From Candidatus Sulfopaludibacter sp. SbA3 (GTDB lineage Bacteria; Acidobacteriota; Terriglobia; 20CM-2-55-15), in NCBI GenBank assembly GCA_945861845.1, contig CAMAWS010000283.1, positions 1 to 5,090 of the forward strand: 5,090 nt of DNA. Direction: 5' to 3'. Positions 1 through 4,374 of the stretch are shown piece after piece. Below the pieces are notes generated by a model. The model was not told the origin of the DNA, made no database searches, and worked only from the letters and a program-made list of their open reading frames with translations. Position numbers and translations under genes: made by a program. Numbering within the stretch: the first letter of the stretch is position 1; each line of letters begins with the position of its first letter.

Positions 1-13
1 CGTGCCGCCGGGC

Positions 14-44
14 TTCATTCCAGACGCCGCGAGCGTGCTAGCAT
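14..44 (+). promoter_or_regulatory. Candidate promoter for the tRNA-Thr gene
   Basis: TAGCAT at 39-44 is a 4/6 match to the -10 box. It is preceded by TGC at 36-38, which fits the extended -10 TGn motif. A poor -35-like TTCATT lies at 14-19 with a long 19-base spacer, so the extended -10 would have to carry the site. A start near position 51 would leave a 5' leader of about 10 bases before the tRNA. The assignment rests only on motif resemblance and position. Confidence 0.3.
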
Positions 45-60
45 TTCCCGATCCCCGCCG

Positions 61-133
61 GCCGACTTAGCTCAGTTGGTAGAGCAGCTGATTCGTAATC
101 AGCAGGTCACCAGTTCAAGTCTGGTCGTCGGCT
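61..133 (+). tRNA. tRNA-Thr, anticodon CGT
   Basis: The full cloverleaf can be folded by eye. Acceptor strands are 61-67 and 126-132, the D arm is 70-73/82-85, and the anticodon arm GCTGA/TCAGC (87-91, 99-103) closes the loop TTCGTAA. The T arm is 109-113/121-125 with loop TTCAAGT. Loop positions 34-36 are CGT (94-96), which reads the threonine codon ACG. The first two acceptor pairs, G1-C72 and C2-G71, are known threonine identity elements in bacteria. The discriminator is T133. CCA is not encoded; the next bases are CTT, so CCA must be added enzymatically. One oddity is that acceptor pair 7-66 is a T-C mismatch (67 with 126), while the other six pairs are canonical. The gene stands alone, with no second tRNA nearby. 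Confidence 0.97.
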
Positions 134-527
134 CTTAGCTGAAAATAAACGAGTTAGGTGCCGAGTGGGCACCCAAACCTCTCTGGCGTCAGCATTTGCG
201 AGGCTAGCTCAGGATGCCGCTCAGGCTCTGGGTTCCAGTGCCTTAACTATTGCAGCCAAATGGGTTCCGGGTAACTCGTAAAGGCTATCTCGCTTCGTTC
301 GAAGACAAACCGCTCATTCTGCCGAAAAGCCTGCTTTCGCGCATAAGGTTCCATCTCTCGTAAGAGTAGTAGCCAAATCCGCTAGCCTCTGGCCGTTGGC
401 AGGATTGCCATGCTGCGCACATACCGGCAGTCACCTGCGGGCTCTGCAGCGGCTTTACCGGCCACACTGCCATGATTAGGGGCTACCCACAGCGGAGCAA
501 CCGCCGTATCAGGCAATCGCTGGCCTG
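134..527. other. Intergenic stretch, no convincing gene
   Basis: I see no supportable gene in these roughly 390 bases. A small hairpin at 157-173 (GGTGCC, loop GAGTG, GGCACC) lies downstream of the tRNA. It has no T-tract, so it is at best a weak 3' structure. The minus-strand frame 473 to 285 could encode 62 residues but has no ribosome binding site. An adjacent minus frame stays open for about 30 codons below position 313, so a decayed gene is possible but unproven. No copy of the tRNA 3' end that would mark an integration site was found in the window. A 5-bp hairpin at 510-527 (CAGGC/GCCTG) directly follows the stop of the small minus-strand gene and also lacks a T-tract. Confidence 0.6.
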
Positions 528-719
528 CTAGAACCCCGACAGTTCACCAGTTTGTGAATCCACACCCAACCCCTCGAGCTGATCGAGAGGAAAGAAATTC
601 AGTGGCCCCGAATCCGAAATCAGGTATGGGCCTCCGTCTTCGAGTTCCCCGGCCAGATCGCGGTCAGTAAGGTTAAACTGCCGGTTGTAGTCGTCGTATT
701 GCACTCGTACATATCGCAT
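528..719 (-). CDS. Small hypothetical protein, 63 residues
   Basis: I do not recognise this protein family. It starts at ATG 719-717 and ends in TAG at 530-528. The start is well supported by the strong ribosome binding site AGGAGGG (724-730, minus strand) four bases upstream, which argues for a real gene despite the length. The product is acidic, with many Asp and Glu residues. It opens with the strand-like MRYVRVQYDDYN, followed by an acidic middle (LAGELEDGGPYLI) and a FFPLDQLEG segment. It has no signal peptide, membrane segment or cysteine, so it is probably cytoplasmic, unlike its neighbours. It lies 55 bp downstream of the NIPSNAP gene on the same strand, with no obvious terminator between, so co-transcription is plausible. 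A beta-rich small protein is possible, but no function is assigned. Confidence 0.62.
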   Translation of the reverse strand: MRYVRVQYDDYNRQFNLTDRDLAGELEDGGPYLISDSGPLNFFPLDQLEGLGVDSQTGELSGF

Positions 720-723
720 ATCA

Positions 724-730
724 CCCTCCT
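724..730 (-). promoter_or_regulatory. Strong ribosome binding site of the 63-residue gene
   Basis: The minus strand reads AGGAGGG here, four bases before ATG 719. This near-perfect Shine-Dalgarno sequence is the main evidence that the short downstream frame is translated. Confidence 0.7.
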
Positions 731-774
731 GCAGTTCTAATCGGCAGACCGGAGGGTAATGTTTAGTGCAAAAC

Positions 775-1239
775 CTACTTCATCGGCGAATAGTCGGTCG
801 CGCTCATGAAAACGTTATCGACCTGTAGGTTCACCTGCATTTCGGCCCGCGTTTTCACCCACTCCGGATCGGCTCCAAACCCTGCCCATGCCGCGTCCCT
901 CGCCGCCGCGTCCTTGTATGCAAGTATGTAGATCAGAGTGTCCTTCTTCGTGACGGGTTGCCAGTAGCCGATGATCGTCATACCGTGTTTTCTGAAGAGC
1001 GCGGTCGTCCGCTCGCGAAATCGCGTGTGCAGGAGATCGAGCGAACTTCCCTCCCGGACTGTATACGTCCGCAACTCGAAACAGCGGGAATCCTTTGAAA
1101 CGTTCCGGATATCGCCCGGCAGGTTGGGGCCACAGGCAGGTGTGGGCGGCGGAGCGTTCTGACCGGCCGAAACTTGAACGGACAAACCGAACGCGACGGC
1201 CAGCAAGCCGTATACAGCAGGCACAAATAGCTTCTTCAT
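775..1239 (-). CDS. Secreted NIPSNAP-domain protein
   Basis: This is a 154-residue protein with a signal peptide: MKK, a hydrophobic stretch to about residue 22, and likely cleavage after VSA at 25. A Pro-rich linker (about 29-35) follows, then a NIPSNAP-type domain from about 53 to 150. Family hallmarks include CFELRTYTVREG (53-64), a helix with LHTRFRERTTALFRKHG (70-86), GYWQPV (91-96), LIYILAYKD (102-110), the helix AARDAAWAGF (112-121) and a C-terminal ATDYSPMK (147-154). NIPSNAP domains have a dimeric alpha/beta-barrel fold; their biochemical role in bacteria is mostly unknown. Two cysteines, C36 and C53, flank the linker and could form a disulfide outside the cytoplasm. The start is supported by AGGGAGG at 1244-1250. 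The gene is divergent from the 522-residue exported protein, and the small 528-719 gene follows it. The family call is firm, the function is not. Confidence 0.93.
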   Translation of the reverse strand: MKKLFVPAVYGLLAVAFGLSVQVSAGQNAPPPTPACGPNLPGDIRNVSKDSRCFELRTYTVREGSSLDLLHTRFRERTTALFRKHGMTIIGYWQPVTKKDTLIYILAYKDAAARDAAWAGFGADPEWVKTRAEMQVNLQVDNVFMSATDYSPMK

Positions 1240-1364
1240 GAGACCTCCCTTGAGGCGGCCATGCTACAGCCATTTCATTTGGCGGCACAACAGTTCGGAT
1301 AACCCTCGCACAAGGAGGAGGTTTCTCTTGATCTGAATCTGCGCTTCGTGCTCGAATTCTCATC
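1240..1364. promoter_or_regulatory. Divergent intergenic region with promoters for both sides
   Basis: This 125-bp gap separates two divergently transcribed genes, so it should carry both promoters. For the minus strand, TTGTGC (1285-1290) and TAGCAT (1261-1266) with an 18-base spacer give a weak candidate. It would start transcription close to the AGGGAGG ribosome site at 1244-1250. For the plus strand, GATAAC at 1298-1303 resembles a -10 box, with only a poor -35 (TTCATT, 1274-1279) 18 bases upstream. Both are motif guesses. The region also holds a strong purine-rich stretch, AAGGAGGAGG, at 1312-1321. Confidence 0.35.
1312..1336 (+). promoter_or_regulatory. Displaced Shine-Dalgarno with a two-codon TTG-ATC-TGA frame
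   Basis: AAGGAGGAGG (1312-1321) is an excellent ribosome binding sequence, but it ends 43 bases before the ATG at 1365. The only start-like codon at proper spacing is TTG at 1328, six bases downstream, and that frame reads TTG ATC TGA. The ATG at 1365 has no purine-rich sequence before it, and its frame is closed by TGA at 1329-1331. The element could be a minimal leader frame, a remnant of a former start, or coincidental. Confidence 0.35.
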
Positions 1365-2933
1365 ATGTTGCGATATTTATTAGCGTTAGTCCTTTTCGCG
1401 GCGCCAGCGTCTGCCGCCGCCGTGCAAAACCTGCCCCGCACAGCTGATGGTAAACCCAACCTGCAGGGGATCTGGCAGGTGCGCAACAACGCGGCCTATG
1501 ATCTGCAGGATCATGCGGCCAGGGACGGCATGCCTGCAGGCAGGAGCGTCGTCGAGGGAGGCGAGATTCCCTATCAGCCTTGGGCGGCGGCGAAAAAAGC
1601 CGAGAACTTCGCCAGCCGCAAGACAGCCGACCCGCTGGCGAGCTGCTACATGCCCGGCGTTCCCCGCATCATGTACACGCAGTTTCCTTTTCAGATTTTC
1701 CAGGCCCGCGATCATGTAGCGATTACGTTCGAGTGGTCACAGATCTTCCGTTTGATTTACACCGACGGGAAGGAACCCCTTCATCCAGGAATTGAGTTCT
1801 GGATGGGTGATTCGCGCGGACAGTGGGAAGGCGATACACTCGTCGTCAACGTCAGGGATCACAACAACCGAACGTGGTTCGACATGGCTGGAAACTTTCA
1901 CAGCGAAGCCATGAGCCTGGTCGAGCGATACACGTTGATCGACGCGGACACCATCCAGTACGAGGTTACGGTTACGGATCCGAAGGTGTTCACACGGCCC
2001 TGGAAGATCAGCATGCCCGTCTATCGGCACAAGAGTATGGACCGAATTCTCGAATACCAATGCCAGGCGGAAAGCGAGGAAGCCAGCGGCGCGTTTGAGG
2101 CGAGCCCGCGAACATGGTATCCACCCCTGACGGCCCTGACAGATATCGCGCCTGCGGCAGGTCCGGCCCCGGCGCCATTACCGCCTCCGCCGACGGCGCC
2201 ACCAACGCGCGGACCCATTCGACGAATGCCGGATGGAAAACCCGACCTCTCCGGCTACTTTCAGTCCGACGGCGGCGGGGCGAATTATGGCCTGGAACGC
2301 CACGACCGGGATTTCCTCACCCCCGCCGGAAGAGGGGTTCTGATCGATCCTGCGGACGGAACACTTCCCTATCAACCGTGGGCGAAAGCCGAACGAATTG
2401 AACGCGAGCTGCCTCATCGCGGATACGATGACCCAACTGCCCACTGCTTTGTCGCAGGAGTGCCACGGTCGATGTACACCCCATCTCCGTACCACATCCT
2501 TCAGACGCCGGGCTATGTGATCCTGCTGTTCGAGCGGATGTCGTGGCGCCAGATTCCACTCGATGGGCGCCGCCATATTTCAGACAATATCCGCCTGTGG
2601 CAGGGTGACTCGGTGGGACGATGGGACGGCGACACTCTGGTCGTAGAAACCACCAATCTAAACGGCAAGGCCTGGCTGAACGAAGTCGGAGATGTTGTAA
2701 GCCACACCGAGCGCGTTGTCGAGCGCTTCACACCGGTCGACGAAAAGACAATTGTTTACAGGGCCACAGTAACCGACCCGCTCGTGTACTCTCGGCCGTG
2801 GACGATCGAAATCCCGCTGAACCGTCAGCCGGAAGAGATCCTCGAAGTCGCCTGTCACGAGGACAACCAGGATCTGGAGCATCTTAAAGAGGTCAGGGAC
2901 GCATACCGGGCCGAACAGAGCAGGGGGAGGTAA
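1365..2933 (+). CDS. Exported two-domain protein of an uncharacterised family
   Basis: This 522-residue protein has a signal peptide (MLRYLLALVLFAAPASA, cleavage near 17-19) and an internal duplication. Domain A spans about 29-233, domain B about 290-497, joined by a Pro/Ala-rich linker at 258-287. Both copies carry DGKPxLxG (29/290), PYQPWA (69/335), C followed by GVPRxMYT (94-105/361-372), FE (122/389), the core GDSxGxWxGDTLVV (148/414), HxE (179/447), VER (186/452), TVTDP then RPW (202-213/468-479), and ILE before a second Cys (233/497). I know such proteins from Acidobacteriota genomes, where they form large paralogous sets without an assigned activity. ATG 1365 is the only usable start: the frame is closed at 1329-1331, and a signal peptide begins at once. 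It lacks a near ribosome site, which is unusual. The next gene follows after 2 bp, so the two form an operon. Location is probably periplasmic. Confidence 0.93.
   Translation: MLRYLLALVLFAAPASAAAVQNLPRTADGKPNLQGIWQVRNNAAYDLQDHAARDGMPAGRSVVEGGEIPYQPWAAAKKAENFASRKTADPLASCYMPGVPRIMYTQFPFQIFQARDHVAITFEWSQIFRLIYTDGKEPLHPGIEFWMGDSRGQWEGDTLVVNVRDHNNRTWFDMAGNFHSEAMSLVERYTLIDADTIQYEVTVTDPKVFTRPWKISMPVYRHKSMDRILEYQCQAESEEASGAFEASPRTWYPPLTALTDIAPAAGPAPAPLPPPPTAPPTRGPIRRMPDGKPDLSGYFQSDGGGANYGLERHDRDFLTPAGRGVLIDPADGTLPYQPWAKAERIERELPHRGYDDPTAHCFVAGVPRSMYTPSPYHILQTPGYVILLFERMSWRQIPLDGRRHISDNIRLWQGDSVGRWDGDTLVVETTNLNGKAWLNEVGDVVSHTERVVERFTPVDEKTIVYRATVTDPLVYSRPWTIEIPLNRQPEEILEVACHEDNQDLEHLKEVRDAYRAEQSRGR
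1449..2855 (+). repeat. Tandem protein-level duplication within the 522-residue gene
   Basis: Codons 29-233 (1449-2063) and 290-497 (2232-2855) encode two diverged copies of one domain of just over 200 residues. They share collinear motifs from DGKP to the final cysteine. The DNA between (2136-2225) encodes the Pro/Ala-rich linker. The copies have drifted well apart, so the duplication is old. A third copy of the domain is encoded at about 4468-5070. Confidence 0.85.
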
Positions 2934-2935
2934 GC

Positions 2936-3352
2936 ATGAGAGCTGGAACCGTGGGCGGAATCGCCGCCCTTCTCACGTTGATCGCGTTGGCTGGGGGTTC
3001 GGCCTTCGCACATCACTCATTCACGGCGGAGTTTGACCCGAACAAACCCATCAAGATGACAGGCAAAGTCACAATCATGAAGTGGTCCAACCCACATGCC
3101 TGGATCTATGTGGATGTCACGGGAACTGACGGCAAAGTCGTGAACTGGTCGCTGGAGACGGGTGCGGCAAATAACTTGTTCCGGAACGGATGGAGGAAGG
3201 AAGACCTTCCCGCCGGTACAGTACTCGTTATTGAAGGCTGGCAGGCCCGCAACGGCAAACCGACGGCGAATGTATCGACTGTCACGTTTCCAGACGGGAA
3301 ACGATTGTTCGCCGGCACGTCCAACAATGCTGCCCGGGGCGCACGCCAATAG
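2936..3352 (+). CDS. DUF6152 family exported protein (copy 1)
   Basis: The 138-residue product has a clear signal peptide (1-25, ending SAFA), so the mature chain begins His-His-Ser-Phe. Family features follow: EFDPNKPIKMTGKV (31-44), WSNPHAWIYVDV (50-61), a GKVxNW strand (66-71), a central NGW (84-86), a LPAGTVLVIEG segment and a Gly/Asn-rich tail. The alternation of short strands suggests a small OB-like beta barrel, which is an inference. The start is set by GGAGG at 2926-2930, five bases upstream and lying inside the last codons of the preceding gene. The TAA of that gene is only 2 bp away, so translational coupling is likely. DUF6152 has no established function. The adjoining gene belongs to the 'GDTLVV' family, a pairing repeated downstream. 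The gene ends 33 bp from a convergent lipoprotein gene, with no clear terminator. Confidence 0.94.
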   Translation: MRAGTVGGIAALLTLIALAGGSAFAHHSFTAEFDPNKPIKMTGKVTIMKWSNPHAWIYVDVTGTDGKVVNWSLETGAANNLFRNGWRKEDLPAGTVLVIEGWQARNGKPTANVSTVTFPDGKRLFAGTSNNAARGARQ

Positions 3353-3385
3353 GTCCCCTGTGGGCGCGGGGCATCTCCCAGAGGC

Positions 3386-3853
3386 CTAATTAGGATTCGC
3401 GAGCGGTCGGCGGAAACGCGCTTCTGAAGCGATTCGGTCCACATCAATGCTCGTGATTTCGCCTGTTGCCGGATCGCGCTCAAGGAGCTTCGGCATGCGC
3501 GGATCGTAGTCCATGATTTTCAGCAGAATTTCTATTTCTCCGGGGATCTTAAACTCAAACAGGCCGGATAGTTCCTGCAGGCTGGGTATCTTGCCCGTAG
3601 CCGCGTGGATCTGGGCGGCTGTGGCCGGTATCTTGAAGAACGCGTCGGTAAGGCGATCCAGCACTTGCTGTTCTTCCCGAGACGTGAAGACCTTGTTGTA
3701 AAGGTCCGTTACGAAGATGGCCTCGCCTGGCCGGACGTTCTCCATTAAATAGGCGACAATGCGGGCTTCAGGGTCACCCTTCGGAGCCTCTTTCCCGCCG
3801 GTACACCCCCCGATCAGGACCGCAATTACAATCGCCAATAGCCGTATGGACAT
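3386..3853 (-). CDS. Hypothetical lipoprotein, 155 residues
   Basis: The N-terminus MSIRLLAIVIAVLIGGC is a lipoprotein signal with lipobox IGGC. C17 would be lipidated, and T18 at +2 is compatible with outer-membrane sorting. The mature part is soluble and mostly helical in appearance: PEARIVAYLMENVRPGE (28-44), VTDLYNKVFTSREEQQVLDRL (48-68), FFKIP (72-76), GKIPSLQELSGLF (87-99), FKIPGEIEILLKIMDYDPRMPKLL (101-124), and an Asp-rich DPATGEITSIDVDRI near the end. I recall similar unnamed proteins from Acidobacteriota but no named domain. ATG 3853 is chosen because a TGA lies two codons upstream and the signal peptide begins there. No good ribosome binding site is visible, so expression may be low. 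The gene runs against the flanking modules, converging on copy 1 of DUF6152 and diverging from copy 2. Confidence 0.87.
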   Translation of the reverse strand: MSIRLLAIVIAVLIGGCTGGKEAPKGDPEARIVAYLMENVRPGEAIFVTDLYNKVFTSREEQQVLDRLTDAFFKIPATAAQIHAATGKIPSLQELSGLFEFKIPGEIEILLKIMDYDPRMPKLLERDPATGEITSIDVDRIASEARFRRPLANPN

Positions 3854-3892
3854 GGATCACAGACTATCATTTTTTCCTGCGGTTCGATCTGC

Positions 3893-3922
3893 TTGCCGCA
3901 AATTGTCCTAACCCTGTATATT
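3893..3922 (+). promoter_or_regulatory. Candidate sigma-70-like promoter of the second module
   Basis: TTGCCG (3893-3898, 4/6 match) and TATATT (3917-3922, 5/6 match) are separated by 18 bases. Transcription would begin near 3930, giving a leader of about 40 bases to ATG 3969. This is the best promoter-like pair in the window, though the organism's true consensus is unknown. Confidence 0.45.
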
Positions 3923-3939
3923 CTGGAGACCATTTTTCC

Positions 3940-3954
3940 GGCGGCTGCACCGCC
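3940..3954 (+). other. Short GC-rich hairpin in the 5' leader
   Basis: GGCGG and CCGCC flank the loop CTGCA, giving a 5-bp all-GC stem. It lies between the candidate promoter and the GGAGGAG ribosome site at 3959-3965. It ends four bases before the ribosome site, so it could affect translation or message stability. It has no T-tract, so it is not a terminator, and a stem this short could arise by chance. Confidence 0.3.
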
Positions 3955-3968
3955 CATCGGAGGAGACC

Positions 3969-4352
3969 ATGAACACAAGGCTTTTAGGCATCGTGACGGC
4001 TGCGCTGTTGTTGGCAGCACCGGCATTCGCACATCACAGTTTTGCCATGTTCGATTACAACCAGGAAGTCACGCTGCTTGGTGAGGTGAAACAATTCCGT
4101 TGGACGAATCCGCACATCCATATTCTCATCAACGTGCCCGACGCGAGCGGCAAGGTGAACGAATGGGATATTGAAGGCGCAACGCCCAATTCCATCCGCC
4201 GCAACAATGGCTGGGGAAGCGAAACGCTCAAACCCGGCGACAAGATCTCCATCGTCGTGCACCCCATGAAAGACAAATCTTTCGGCGCCATGATGGTTCG
4301 AGCGAGCAAGCCCGATGGCTCTCCGTTTGGAAATCCACCGAGACCGAACTAG
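3969..4352 (+). CDS. DUF6152 family exported protein (copy 2)
   Basis: The 127-residue paralogue of the 2936-3352 product has a classic signal peptide (1-21, ending PAFA), again leaving His-His-Ser-Phe as the predicted mature start. Shared features are the FD pair (28-29), a GEV strand, WTNPHIHILINV (44-55), GKVxEW (61-66), NNGW (78-81), a LKPGDKISIVVHP strand and a PDGSPFGNPPRPN tail. By eye about a third of aligned residues match copy 1. It adds an extra His in the NPHIH segment. Start ATG 3969 follows GGAGG (3959-3963) by five bases. It is the first gene of a plus-strand pair; the large-domain gene starts 22 bp downstream. Function is unknown. A metal-binding or small-ligand role is only an inference from the histidines. 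Confidence 0.95.
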   Translation: MNTRLLGIVTAALLLAAPAFAHHSFAMFDYNQEVTLLGEVKQFRWTNPHIHILINVPDASGKVNEWDIEGATPNSIRRNNGWGSETLKPGDKISIVVHPMKDKSFGAMMVRASKPDGSPFGNPPRPN

Positions 4353-4374
4353 CCAATTAAATAGAGGAGCAACT

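Noticed and set aside
61..133. tRNA 3' end as a phage or island attachment site
   Set aside because: No second copy of the tRNA 3' segment and no integrase gene are present in the window.
815..1489. Long minus-strand open frame of 224 codons
   Set aside because: It overlaps the NIPSNAP gene in another frame and the start of the 522-residue gene. Its product is rich in Arg, Cys and Trp with no recognisable domain, and the NIPSNAP frame explains the region fully.
2178..2576. Minus-strand open frame of 132 codons
   Set aside because: It lies antisense inside domain B of the 522-residue protein, starts without a ribosome site and ends in an Arg run that is the reverse of the Pro-rich linker.
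3353..3385. Possible terminator between the convergent genes
   Set aside because: Only a loose CCCC/GGGG pairing (about 3355-3371) with no T-tract on either strand, so an intrinsic terminator cannot be supported.
3385..3394. Perfect 10-base palindrome CCTAATTAGG at the lipoprotein stop codon
   Set aside because: It is too short and lies in a convergent gap, not at a promoter. A 10-base palindrome is expected by chance at this scale, and no second copy was seen.
3826..4032. Minus-strand open frame of 68 codons across the divergent region
   Set aside because: It runs antisense through the leader and signal peptide of DUF6152 copy 2, with no ribosome site or recognisable features.
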